A program made the translations under genes and the position numbers. The notes under the pieces were generated by a model. It searched no databases, was not told where the DNA came from, and saw nothing but the letters and a program-made list of their open reading frames with translations. A DNA stretch of 10,905 nt from Planctomycetia bacterium (lineage in GTDB: Bacteria > Planctomycetota > PLA2 > JAEUHO01), in assembly GCA_030618975.1 (NCBI GenBank), contig JAUXCH010000087.1:1-10905 (forward strand), in the 5' to 3' direction. Below, in pieces: positions 1 to 7,050 of the stretch (its first letter is position 1; every line of letters starts with the position of its first letter).

Positions 1-1704
1 CGTCTCCGCTCCGTCGCGCAGCAGGCCGAAGCTCGCCGCCTTGCCGATCGTCAGGCGCTCGATACGGCGCCTCAACAGCTCCGCGTCCTGCGGGCGGTAG
101 GCTTTCAGGGCCTGGCCGTCGAGGGTCGTGATCACGTCGCCGACCCGCAGGCCGGCCTTCTCCGCCGCGGTGCCCGCGAAGACCTGGGTGATGCGGAAGC
201 CCCGGGCCTTCCCGAGGCCCAGCGCCTCGGCCACGTTGGGCGTGAGGACCTGGGTCCGGATACCCAGCCAGGGCTTGGCGAGCTCGCCGCCGCGCTTGGG
301 CTGCTTCTTCTTCTCGACGTCGACGACGGTGACCACGTCCTCGGCCTTCCGGCGGACGCGGACGGCGACCTTCTTCGTTTCGCCGAGGCTCGCGAGGATG
401 GCGGCGTAGGCGGCGGCGTCGTCCACGGGGCGGCCGTTCAGCTCGCGGAGCACGTCGCCCGCGCGCAGGCGCGGCCGGGCGTCCTCGACGGGGTAGCCGG
501 GGCGGATGCCGGTGATCAGCACGCCCTTGTCGTCGAGGTACCGACGCAGCAGGGCCATGGGACCGGTGATGTCGCGAATCGTGAGGCCGAGGACCTTGTC
601 CTCCTCCTCGCCGGCGAGGAACTTCTCCATGAGGCCGACGCGGGCCTCGAGGTTCTTCAAGTTGCGGAAACCTGCGGGGGCGTTGGGGAGCGGCCGAGCG
701 ATCTGCAAGCGGACGATCGCGCCTGGTTCGAGCCGCGCGATCCGGTCGTAGAGGACCGGGATCTGCTCGAGCAGGCGGCTCTCGACCCGCGCCCCGTCGA
801 TGTTCAGCAGGAAGTCGCCCGCCACCATGCCGGCCTCGTCGGCCGGGCCGCCCGGCTGCACGAAGGAGATCAGCGCGCCCTGCGCGTCCGGCAACTTCTC
901 GGTGTGCGCCACCTCGATCCCCAGCCAGCCGCGACGGACCTCGCCGTAGGCGAGCGCCTGGTTGAGGACCCAGGACATGAGGTTGGAGGGGATGGCGAAG
1001 CCGGCCCCCCCGCCCCCCAGCTCGTTGATGCCGACCACCTCGCCCTTGAGGTTCACGAGCGGTCCGCCGCTGTTCCCCGGCAGGATGAGGGCGTCGTGCT
1101 GGATCCAGCGCGTGAAGAGCCCCGTCTTCTGGCCCCCGCCGAGGTCCAGCTCGTCCATCTCCGCGCCCGTGAAGCTCGCGAAGACGCGCTTGGGGTTGCT
1201 CACGATGCCCAGCGTCATCGAGGACGAGAGCGTGAGGGGGTTGCCCATTGCGAGCACGTAGTCGCCCGTCGAGAGCTCGTCGGAGTTGCCGATGCGGGCG
1301 AAGGGAATGGGCACGTTGCGGTCACGACGGCTGTCGAGCTTCAGCTTCAGCACCGACAGGTCGGTCAGCGGGTCGTGCGCCACGACCTCGGCCTCGATGA
1401 TCTCCTCGGAGGGCAGGCGGCAGACGATCCGGGTCGCCTCGCCGGCCACGTGGTAGTTCGTGACGACGTGACCGGCGGGGCTGACGATCACCCCGCTTCC
1501 CGCGGCCGGAAAACGCAGAGCGCGGCCGCCGCGGTGGAGGCGCGCCACGACGCCGATGTTCACGAGCGCCGGGTAGACCTGCTCGCGGGCGAACTCCATG
1601 TCGCGACGCAGCGCGTCCTCGCCCCGCTCCCCCGCCGCGACGGGCAGGGTGAACGGGGTCGCGAGCAGGATGAGCAGGGCGAGCCCGAGGGGAGCCTTGT
1701 GCAT
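1..1704 (-). CDS. Secreted HtrA/DegP-type serine protease with at least three PDZ domains (C-terminus beyond window)
   Basis: An open frame reads leftward from ATG at 1704 to the window edge, giving 568 residues with no stop. Residues 1-24 form a signal peptide (K3, hydrophobic 5-20, likely cleavage after VAA), so the protein acts in the periplasm or outside the cell. The trypsin-like domain spans about 36-255 and has a full triad: H85 in TNYHV, D115 in DPLTDLSVL, S212 in GNSGGPL. PDZ-like domains follow at about 259-340 (GWLGIEV), 370-455 and 478-568 (PWLGIRT ... AGLRVGDVITTLDG). The D-to-S spacing is about 97 residues, roughly 20 more than in E. coli DegP, because of a segment near 171-200. 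A GGAGGA ribosome site (1709-1714) supports this start. DegP has two PDZ domains, so three or more is a different architecture, and no degP or degQ symbol is assigned. The family degrades or chaperones misfolded envelope proteins; the substrate here is unknown. Confidence 0.93.
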   Translation of the reverse strand, partial: MHKAPLGLALLILLATPFTLPVAAGERGEDALRRDMEFAREQVYPALVNIGVVARLHRGGRALRFPAAGSGVIVSPAGHVVTNYHVAGEATRIVCRLPSEEIIEAEVVAHDPLTDLSVLKLKLDSRRDRNVPIPFARIGNSDELSTGDYVLAMGNPLTLSSSMTLGIVSNPKRVFASFTGAEMDELDLGGGQKTGLFTRWIQHDALILPGNSGGPLVNLKGEVVGINELGGGGAGFAIPSNLMSWVLNQALAYGEVRRGWLGIEVAHTEKLPDAQGALISFVQPGGPADEAGMVAGDFLLNIDGARVESRLLEQIPVLYDRIARLEPGAIVRLQIARPLPNAPAGFRNLKNLEARVGLMEKFLAGEEEDKVLGLTIRDITGPMALLRRYLDDKGVLITGIRPGYPVEDARPRLRAGDVLRELNGRPVDDAAAYAAILASLGETKKVAVRVRRKAEDVVTVVDVEKKKQPKRGGELAKPWLGIRTQVLTPNVAEALGLGKARGFRITQVFAGTAAEKAGLRVGDVITTLDGQALKAYRPQDAELLRRRIERLTIGKAASFGLLRDGAET

Positions 1705-1722
1705 GCCGTCCTCCGTGTGCCT

Positions 1723-1740
1723 GCGCCCCGCGAGGGGCGC
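1723..1740 (-). promoter_or_regulatory. Leader hairpin just upstream of the HtrA-like ribosome site
   Basis: GCGCCCC (1723-1729) and GGGGCGC (1734-1740) are perfect complements around a 4-nt loop. In the mRNA this hairpin would sit 8 nt upstream of the GGAGGA ribosome site of the protease gene. It may affect leader stability or translation. GC-rich DNA makes such stems fairly common, so a regulatory role is inference. Confidence 0.3.
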
Positions 1741-1814
1741 CTCGTCATCGTCCCCGATACGGTAGCGGGGCGGGGAGTGTTTGGGGAAAGAACGCAACCC
1801 GCTGTCCTGTAGGT

Positions 1815-1829
1815 GGTAACGCCTTTACC
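1815..1829. promoter_or_regulatory. Candidate operator: GGTAA-N5-TTACC inverted repeat
   Basis: A perfect 5+5 bp inverted repeat with a 5-bp spacer lies 111 bp upstream of the protease ATG and 55 bp upstream of the divergent small ORF at 1884. It sits in a locally AT-richer patch. The size and position suit a dimeric repressor or activator site. No convincing -35/-10 pair was seen on either strand, so this is a position-based guess. Confidence 0.2.
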
Positions 1830-1883
1830 GGTTGTTGTCCGGGCCTTCATTCGTTCTGCGGGGGCGCGTGGTGTGCTGAGCGC

Positions 1884-1997
1884 ATGATTGGTCCGTGGAT
1901 TCCCGTCCAGTCCGCCCTTCCCTTCTGGGCACGCGACTGGTTCGTCGGACTCGTGGCGCTGATCGCGCTCGGCGTGGTCGTGCTCCTCCTCCGCTGA
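1884..1997 (+). CDS. Possible 37-aa single-pass membrane microprotein
   Basis: ATG at 1884 opens a 37-codon frame ending in TGA at 1995-1997. The product starts MIGPWIPVQSALPFWARDW, and residues 20-36 form a continuous hydrophobic helix ending in a single Arg. This amphipathic N-terminus plus one helix is typical of small membrane proteins. The stop lies 6 bp from the convergent stop of the VOC gene, so the frame fills the gap neatly. Against it: no clear Shine-Dalgarno site, and short hydrophobic frames arise by chance. No family is recognised. Confidence 0.38.
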   Translation: MIGPWIPVQSALPFWARDWFVGLVALIALGVVVLLLR

Positions 1998-2003
1998 GCC
2001 GGG

Positions 2004-2795
2004 CTACGCGCCCCCCTCAGGGCAGAGGGTGATCACCGAGAAGGTGGCGCCCGTCGGATCCTGGAGCATCGCGAAGCGCCCGACGTTCTCGATGTCGGTG
2101 GGCGGCACGAGGACGGTGCCGCCCAGGTCGCCCGCCCTCGCCACCACCGCGTCCACCTCGGCGACGGACACGTAGTTCATCCAGTGGGGGGGGACGCCGC
2201 GCCACTCGTCGCCGTCCATCTTCAGCATCCCTCCCACGGGCTGCTCGCCTTGGAGGAACGACGTGTAGGTCCTGCCCGGGGCCAGTTCCTCGTGCACGGC
2301 CTTCCACCCGACGAGGTGCGTGTAGAACGCCTCCGCCCTCTCGGTGTCGGTCGCCAGGAGCTCGCTCCAGCAGAAGGAACCCGGAGACGAGTCGGTGATC
2401 TGGGCGCACTCGTTCTCCGTGCTGTGGAAGAGCTGGACGACTGCGCCCTGCGGATCCCTCAGCACTGCAATGCGCCCCACGCCCGGGACGTCGAAGGGGC
2501 CTGCGAGCACCTCCGCGCCCAACGCCTTCGCTTTCGCGACGCCGCTGTCGAGGTCGTCGTGCCACACGTACGCGGCCCAGTGGGGCGGTACGCCTTCGAA
2601 ACTCGGTCCGGACATCTGGTAGAGCCCGGCCACGTCCTTGCCCCCGCACTTGAGCAGCGTGTAGACGCTGTCCTCGTCTCCCGGCATGGGGTGGTCCTCG
2701 GCGGTCCAGCCGAGCAGCTCGCAGTAGAAGGCCTTGGCGGCCGTCGCGTCCCTGGTTCCGCACTCGCGCCAGCAGAACGAGCCCTGGGTGTGCAT
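2004..2795 (-). CDS. Two-domain VOC (glyoxalase/bleomycin-resistance fold) protein
   Basis: This 263-aa protein consists of two tandem VOC modules, about 1-125 and 137-257, that are clearly an internal duplication. Matching pairs are SFCWRE/SFCWSE (6-11, 140-145), GVPPHW (68-73, 200-205), and GVGRIAVLRDPQG/NVGRFAMLQDPTG (105-117, 237-249). The layout and length match the VOC group that includes actinobacterial CFP32/Cfp30B-like proteins, often loosely annotated as glyoxalases or hydroxylases. VOC proteins usually bind a metal or a small ligand between modules, but the reaction here cannot be read from sequence. A GAGGA site 8 nt before ATG 2795 supports the start. It has no signal peptide, so it is cytoplasmic. 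It is separated from queC by 104 bp and may be its own unit. Confidence 0.9.
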   Translation of the reverse strand: MHTQGSFCWRECGTRDATAAKAFYCELLGWTAEDHPMPGDEDSVYTLLKCGGKDVAGLYQMSGPSFEGVPPHWAAYVWHDDLDSGVAKAKALGAEVLAGPFDVPGVGRIAVLRDPQGAVVQLFHSTENECAQITDSSPGSFCWSELLATDTERAEAFYTHLVGWKAVHEELAPGRTYTSFLQGEQPVGGMLKMDGDEWRGVPPHWMNYVSVAEVDAVVARAGDLGGTVLVPPTDIENVGRFAMLQDPTGATFSVITLCPEGGA

Positions 2796-2883
2796 GGTCG
2801 GGTCCTCGGCCGAAGGGGCCGGATTCTAGCCGCCGCGCACCTTCCGGCGCCAGAGGCCGATCCCCGGGGGCTCAGGTCGTCCG

Positions 2884-2901
2884 GATCCGATCGCCCGGAT
2901 C
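2884..2901 (-). terminator. Short hairpin at the queC stop codon
   Basis: GATCCG (2884-2889) and CGGATC (2896-2901) are perfect complements around a 6-nt loop and overlap the queC stop (TGA, complement of 2900-2902). There is no T-run, so it is at best a weak or factor-assisted terminator between queC and the VOC gene. Confidence 0.2.
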
Positions 2902-3586
2902 AGGCCCCGGCGGGGTCCGATCGGCCCGCCTCCCGGAAGCCGCGGGCGCGCAGGCGGCATGCGTCGCACCGTCCGCACGCCGTGCCGCCCCGGGTCGGGT
3001 CGTAGCAGGACAGTGTCAACGCGAACGGGACGCCGTGCGCCTCTCCCCGGCGAACGATCTCGGCCTTCGTCATCTCGAGCAGCGGCGCGAGGATCTCGAT
3101 CGGCCGCCCCTCGACGCCCCGCTTCGTGCCCGTGGCCGAGACCTCGCGGAAGGCGTCGAGGAATGCGGGACGGCAGTCCGGGTATCCGGAATAGTCGAGT
3201 GCGTTCACGCCGAGCACGATGGCGTCGGCATCCAGCACCTCGGCAGCCGCGAGCGCGACCGCGAGGAAGACCGTGTTGCGCGCCGGTACGTACGTGACGG
3301 GAATGTCGCACCCGAGGACCAGCTCGTCGCGGTCCTTCGGCACGTCGACGTCGTCGGTCAGGGCGCTGCCGCCCAGCGCCGCGAGATCGACCTTCACGAC
3401 GCGGAAATCCGCCAGGCCGAGCGCGCCGGCGACACGCCGCGCCGCATCCAGCTCCGCGACGTGCCGCTGGCCGTAGTCGACGGCCAGGGCGTGTACGAGG
3501 GTGCCGTCGTCCCGAACGATCGCCGCGGCGGTGGCCGAGTCCATCCCGCCCGAGAGGAGCGCGACGGCCCGCCGCGTGCGTGTCAT
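2900..3586 (-). CDS. queC: 7-cyano-7-deazaguanine (preQ0) synthase QueC
   Basis: QueC converts 7-carboxy-7-deazaguanine to preQ0 using ATP and ammonia in the cytoplasm, a step toward queuosine in tRNA. The 228-aa product has the family's usual length. The PP-loop ATP site SGGMDS is at residues 12-17, followed by AVDYGQRH (35-42). VPARNTVFL (100-108) and LGVNALDYSGYPDCRP (125-140) are characteristic. The C-terminal zinc cluster is complete: C194, C204, C207 and C210. The ATG at 3586 is chosen because the ATP motif follows within 11 residues and because its ATGA overlaps the stop of the upstream gene by 4 nt, implying coupled translation. The frame stays open upstream to 3832, but that part is antiparallel-style low-complexity coding and is overlapped by the neighbouring gene. 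No queD, queE or queF is in the window. Confidence 0.96.
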   Translation of the reverse strand: MTRTRRAVALLSGGMDSATAAAIVRDDGTLVHALAVDYGQRHVAELDAARRVAGALGLADFRVVKVDLAALGGSALTDDVDVPKDRDELVLGCDIPVTYVPARNTVFLAVALAAAEVLDADAIVLGVNALDYSGYPDCRPAFLDAFREVSATGTKRGVEGRPIEILAPLLEMTKAEIVRRGEAHGVPFALTLSCYDPTRGGTACGRCDACRLRARGFREAGRSDPAGA

Positions 3587-4086
3587 GAGCCCGAGGCCTC
3601 CTTCTGCTTCTGCTTCTCGCTCCGCATGGCGATGGTGACGGTGACGGCGAAGCCGCCCCAGAGGAGGGACGCCGCGAAGAAGCCCATGAGCCACGCGCCC
3701 AGCGACAGGTTGCTGCGTCTCAGCGACGTGGCGATGCGCGTCTGGACGGGGATGAACTCGTCCCAGGTGCCGGCCAGCGTCCTCTCCGCGGGCGTCAGCG
3801 CGTCCGCGCCTTCGGCCTCGCGCTTGCGCCACGCCTCCCGGGCCGGGGTGAGGGCCTCGCGCTCGGCCGTCAGGTCGTCCTTCACGGCCTGGTAGGCGTC
3901 CCAGCGGTCCTGCCAGGAGTCGGGCGTGGCCTGGAGCCTCGCGTCGAGCGCCTCGACGACGGCCAGCGGGTTCGGGAGAGGGGCGTCCTCGGCTCGAGCC
4001 TCCGTTGTCCCGAGGAAGAGGAGCAGGGCGGCGACCGCGGCGACCGCGAACGCGTTCGTATCCAAGGTGCTAGTCCTCGTCGTCAT
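3583..4086 (-). CDS. Membrane protein with secreted domain and C-terminal MetS-like helix; candidate NSS transporter small subunit
   Basis: This 167-aa protein has an N-terminal signal or anchor helix (about 11-29, possible cleavage after ARA at 30-32), a charged alpha-helical segment (about 40-122) rich in A, E, R and D, and a C-terminal transmembrane helix (about 128-153) ending in the basic tail RSEKQKQKE. The helix carries WGG at 143-145 followed by AVTVTIAM. MetS-type small subunits of NSS transporters, known from Corynebacterium MetPS, are short peptides with one helix, a WGG motif and a basic tail. The gene starts inside the end of an NSS transporter gene (17-nt overlap) with a GGGAG site, and overlaps queC by ATGA. 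Seen: topology, motif, overlap. Inferred: accessory-subunit function. The long extracytoplasmic part is not typical of MetS and I do not recognise it. Confidence 0.8.
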   Translation of the reverse strand: MTTRTSTLDTNAFAVAAVAALLLFLGTTEARAEDAPLPNPLAVVEALDARLQATPDSWQDRWDAYQAVKDDLTAEREALTPAREAWRKREAEGADALTPAERTLAGTWDEFIPVQTRIATSLRRSNLSLGAWLMGFFAASLLWGGFAVTVTIAMRSEKQKQKEASGS

Positions 4087-5599
4087 CGCCCGCTCCCTTC
4101 ACCATCGACAACGCGATCCCGACCACGATCAAGAGCCCCGCGGGGATCGCGCCCGCGAGCAGCAGGGTGGGCGTGGAGAAGCCCCCGTAGCCCTCCGCGA
4201 TCAGGTCCTTGAACACGACGTAGAGGCTGTAGCTCAGCACCGCGGGCGTGACGAGGCGGATGGACCAGAGCCAGAAGAAGCCGGCCTTCAACTCGGAGCG
4301 GCGGTTGATGTCGTCCTGGATCGCCTTCAGCTTCTTGCTGCCGATCAACCAGCCCAGCACGACCGTCTGCACCAGCGCGACCAGGGGCAGGCTGTACTCG
4401 GCGAGGAACCGGTCGTTGACGTCGAGCCAGTAGATGCCCGAGCCGAAGCAGAAGACGAGGCCCAGCAAGAACCCGCCGGCGCACAGCCCGAACACCAACT
4501 TGCCCCGGTGCACCCGGAACTTGTCGTGCACCGAGGTGGCCGTGGCCTCGACGATCGAGAAGGCCGAGTCGATCCCGAGCGTCAGTAGCATCAGGAAGAA
4601 GCCGAAGCCGAGCAGTGCCTGCACGCGCACGCCGCCGGGGAAGACCTCGATCGCCGTCGGGTAGGACGTGAAGGCGAGCCCGAAGCTGCTCGTCTTGAGC
4701 GCGTCGATGGTCTCGGGCGGGCTGAGCGACATCGCCAGGTAGCCCAGCGTGGAGAAGACGGCGAATCCGGCCAGGAACGAGAAGCCGCAGTTCGCGAACG
4801 AGGTGATGAACGCGTTGTTCACCACGTCCGAGTCCTTCGGCCGGTACGACGAGTACGCGATCAGGATGCCCCACCCGACCGAGAGCGAGAAGAACACCTG
4901 CCCGTAGGCCGCCACCCAGGTCTTCGCTTCGGTGAGCGCCTCCCAGTTGGGCGTCAGGTAGTAGGCGAGGCCGTCCATGGCGCCGTCGAGCGTCAGCCCG
5001 CGCAGGGCGAGGATGACCAGCAGGACGAGGGGCAGCGGCACCGTGATCATCACGATCTTGCCGACGCGGAGCACGCCCTTCGCGATGCACCACCAGACCA
5101 CGGCCCAGGTGAGGAACAACCCGACGGCCGCGCCCACGTTGAAGGCGCCCAGCGTCCCTGAGTCGGCAGACGCGTTCAGGATCGTCTGCTCGTAGTAGGT
5201 GCCGGCCCGGCCCGGCTCCCACGCCAACTCACCGGTGAACATGCTGCGGACGCACTCCCAGCAGTACTGCCAGGACCACGCGAGGATCACGCAGTAGTAG
5301 ATGGAGATGCCGAGACCGATGAGGACGGCCCACCACCCGATCCACTCGAAGCCGCGTCCGAGCTTGCGGTAGGCCTTCGGCGCGCCGCCCTGGAAGCGGG
5401 ATCCGAGGCCGTACTCGACGATCATCAGCGGGATGCCGGCCGTCAGCAGCGCGACGAAGAACGGGATGAAGAAGGCGCCGCCGCCGTTGTTGAAGGCCGT
5501 GCCCGGGAACCGCCACACGTTTCCCAGGCCGATCGCGGAGCCGACCGCCGCCATGATGAAGGCCGGGCGACTGGCCCAGCGTTCTCTCGCTTCCGCCAT
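4070..5599 (-). CDS. NSS-family sodium-dependent amino-acid (neurotransmitter-type) symporter
   Basis: A 509-aa inner-membrane transporter of the LeuT/SLC6 fold, about 11-12 helices, that uses the Na+ gradient to import amino acids or related amines. TM1 carries the signature GSAIGLGNVWRFP (20-32) and NNGGGAFFIPF (37-47). The Na1-site residues A22, N27, S238 and N270 are present. TM3 has IYYCVILAW (100-108), TM6 GQVFFSLSVGWG (233-244), and TM8 LGIDSAFSIVEA (341-352). In TM8 D344/S345 replace the LeuT pair T354/S355, as in animal SLC6 proteins. S274 stands where LeuT has E290, a position tied to chloride dependence. ATG 5599 is chosen because GGGAGG lies just upstream and LeuT numbering then aligns from residue 20. 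The frame stays open to 5953 but that part is overlapped by unrelated sequence. The C-terminus is acidic (GAGDDDED). First gene of a three-gene operon; substrate unknown. Confidence 0.95.
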   Translation of the reverse strand: MAEARERWASRPAFIMAAVGSAIGLGNVWRFPGTAFNNGGGAFFIPFFVALLTAGIPLMIVEYGLGSRFQGGAPKAYRKLGRGFEWIGWWAVLIGLGISIYYCVILAWSWQYCWECVRSMFTGELAWEPGRAGTYYEQTILNASADSGTLGAFNVGAAVGLFLTWAVVWWCIAKGVLRVGKIVMITVPLPLVLLVILALRGLTLDGAMDGLAYYLTPNWEALTEAKTWVAAYGQVFFSLSVGWGILIAYSSYRPKDSDVVNNAFITSFANCGFSFLAGFAVFSTLGYLAMSLSPPETIDALKTSSFGLAFTSYPTAIEVFPGGVRVQALLGFGFFLMLLTLGIDSAFSIVEATATSVHDKFRVHRGKLVFGLCAGGFLLGLVFCFGSGIYWLDVNDRFLAEYSLPLVALVQTVVLGWLIGSKKLKAIQDDINRRSELKAGFFWLWSIRLVTPAVLSYSLYVVFKDLIAEGYGGFSTPTLLLAGAIPAGLLIVVGIALSMVKGAGDDDED

Positions 5600-5860
5600 G
5601 CGTACCCTCCCAAGTCCGCGCCAGTCTACGAATGCCACCCCCGGGCACAAGGGGCCCGGATCCGGGCGCGCTCGTGGCAGAGGCGTGACACGGAAGGACC
5701 CCGGAGCGCCTCTCGGGCCCCCTCGGCGCGTCCTGCGCGGTGGCGCCCGAGGCACGGAGGGGCTACGATGCGGCCCCGGACGGGAGGCCGGGCGAGGGGC
5801 GATTCGCCTCTCGACGGGGTCGTCGTCGACTGGTCGGCTCCGCACAGGAGGTTGGAACCC
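5600..5860. promoter_or_regulatory. Divergent intergenic region between NSS operon and Cys-rich gene
   Basis: This 261-bp GC-rich gap must hold the promoters of both flanking units. On the plus strand TACGAT (5764-5769) is a possible -10 box, but no matching -35 was found. Ribosome sites at both ends are strong: GGGAGG for the transporter (minus strand, near 5605-5610) and AGGAGG (5846-5851) for the small gene. No riboswitch or clear operator was seen. Confidence 0.3.
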
Positions 5861-6034
5861 ATGCGTCGTATCGCCTTGATCCTCGCGCTCGTCGCCTTCG
5901 TCGTGGCCGGCACGGGCTGCTGCTACACCTGCTGCGACTACATGCACCCGCACGCCTGTCCCACGATGCCCTCGTGCGACTGCCTGCCGTGCAACCAGCG
6001 TCCGGACTACTCGGAGCGCGGCAACTCCCCGTAG
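5861..6034 (+). CDS. 57-aa secreted cysteine-rich small protein, possibly a lipoprotein
   Basis: ATG 5861 follows AGGAGG by 9 nt. Residues 1-19 form a signal peptide (MRRIALILALVAFVVAGTG), and the mature part begins at C20. It holds eight cysteines in 25 residues: C20, C21, C24, C25, C33, C39, C41 and C44 (CCxxCC, then C-x5-C-x-C-x2-C), with D, H and P between them. The first Cys could be lipidated, but GTGC is a poor lipobox. The Cys spacing suggests disulfides or metal binding after export. The frame stays open upstream to 5768, but the ribosome site and signal peptide fix the start. No family is recognised, and no modification enzyme or transporter lies beside it that would argue for a peptide natural product. 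Confidence 0.72.
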   Translation: MRRIALILALVAFVVAGTGCCYTCCDYMHPHACPTMPSCDCLPCNQRPDYSERGNSP

Positions 6035-6103
6035 CGGCGGGCCGGGTCCACGGACCGCGCCGATCGCCTACCCGCCTGCCCGACCGGGGGGGGAGTTGAC
6101 GGC

Positions 6104-6799
6104 GTGACGGCCTCCGCGTTGCTGCGTATCGCCTCGACCAACCCGGACCTCTTCGTCGGCCTGGCCGTGGCCCGCGGCGTCCGCGTCGCTGACGCGCCAC
6201 CGGCCCTCGCGGCGCTGCTCGACGCGCTTCTCGCCGAGCGCGCTGGGAAGGAGTTCCCACCCGAGGCAACGCGGAAGGGTGTCCGCGATCTCCTGCGCCA
6301 CGGGGGCTTCAAGCCGTCGGGGCGCAACAAGCCGGCGAGCGAGTACCTGGCGCAGGCAGCGAGCGAGGGCCGGTTCCCGCGGATCAACAACGTGGTCGAC
6401 GTCTGCAACCACGTCTCCCTGCTCTCCGGCTTCCCCGTTTCGCTGATCGACCTCGACCTGGCCCTCGAGGGCACCCGCGGCCTCGTGCTCCGCGAAGCCG
6501 TCGCCGGGGAGTCCTTCGTGTTCAACGCGTCCGGTCAGACCCTCGACCTCGAGGGTCTCGTCTGCGTGGCCCGCGAGGACGGCAGCCCGATCGCCAACGC
6601 GGTCAAGGACTCGATGGCCACGAAGACGCACGCCGCGACGCGGGGCGTGCTGGCCGTGATCTACGCCTCCCGGGGCCTCCTGTCCGAGACAGACGTCGCC
6701 GCGCTGGCCCGGCAGCTGGCCGAAGGGCTCCGCGAGCACGGCGGGGCGGCCGAGGCCGAGTCCCGGGTCCTGACGGCGGAGGACCGCGCGCCTTCATGA
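6104..6799 (+). CDS. Free-standing B3/4-domain protein (PheRS-beta editing-domain relative)
   Basis: This 231-aa cytoplasmic protein matches the stand-alone B3/4 family, related to the B3/B4 region of the phenylalanyl-tRNA synthetase beta chain. The diagnostic stretch is FKPSGRNKP (69-77), then FPRINNVVDVCNHVSLLSGF (91-110), then PVSLIDLDL (111-119) and a C-terminal ATKTHAATRG segment (172-181). In PheRS this domain hydrolyses Tyr-tRNAPhe; stand-alone members are presumed to bind or edit aminoacyl-tRNA, but their substrate is usually untested. The start is GTG 6104, preceded by a G-rich GGGGGAG site about 6-12 nt upstream; there is no in-frame ATG near the N-terminus. The last residues (212-231) are Ala/Glu-rich and probably disordered. 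It stands alone, 69 bp after the Cys-rich gene and in the same direction, so the two may be co-transcribed. Confidence 0.86.
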   Translation: MTASALLRIASTNPDLFVGLAVARGVRVADAPPALAALLDALLAERAGKEFPPEATRKGVRDLLRHGGFKPSGRNKPASEYLAQAASEGRFPRINNVVDVCNHVSLLSGFPVSLIDLDLALEGTRGLVLREAVAGESFVFNASGQTLDLEGLVCVAREDGSPIANAVKDSMATKTHAATRGVLAVIYASRGLLSETDVAALARQLAEGLREHGGAAEAESRVLTAEDRAPS

Positions 6800-6880
6800 A
6801 TGGTTCGGGCGAGGGCTCCCCTCTTCGCTCAGGTCGGATGGAGGTGCGGACCGTATATGTATCGCAAGCAGCACGAAAAA

Positions 6881-6896
6881 CGGCGACCGGTCGCCG
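6881..6896. repeat. Perfect 16-bp palindrome, copy 1 of a repeated motif
   Basis: CGGCGACCGGTCGCCG reads the same on both strands. A second copy at 7051-7066 matches 15 of 16 bases over GGCGACCGGTCGCCGC, with T for C at the tenth-plus-one position. Spacing between copies is 169 bp. Could be a protein-binding pair or decayed repeat; the function is unknown. Confidence 0.55.
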
Positions 6897-7050
6897 CCCT
6901 GCAAAGGCCTGAAGATAGGTGGGCAGTCCTCCAAACGGAGCCCGCGCGGGTCGCTGGGAGCGCCACTGTGCCTCCAAGGCGTACCGCAGACGATACGCTC
7001 TCGTCCGGCCTCCGCGGGCCGGTTGCGTAGCGTCGACAGCAGAAGTGACG

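Noticed and set aside
904..1812. A 302-aa plus-strand frame
   Set aside because: It is antisense to the HtrA-like gene and reads as low-complexity Arg/Ala/Val sequence. The minus-strand product has a complete catalytic triad and PDZ domains.
3587..3832. An N-terminal extension of queC to 3832
   Set aside because: The extension is an out-of-frame reading of the upstream membrane-protein gene. QueC proteins start just before the SGGMDS loop.
5600..5953. A longer NSS transporter starting at 5953
   Set aside because: The extra 118 residues are Arg/Pro-rich with no homology to the family. The ribosome site and LeuT-like N-terminus support ATG 5599.
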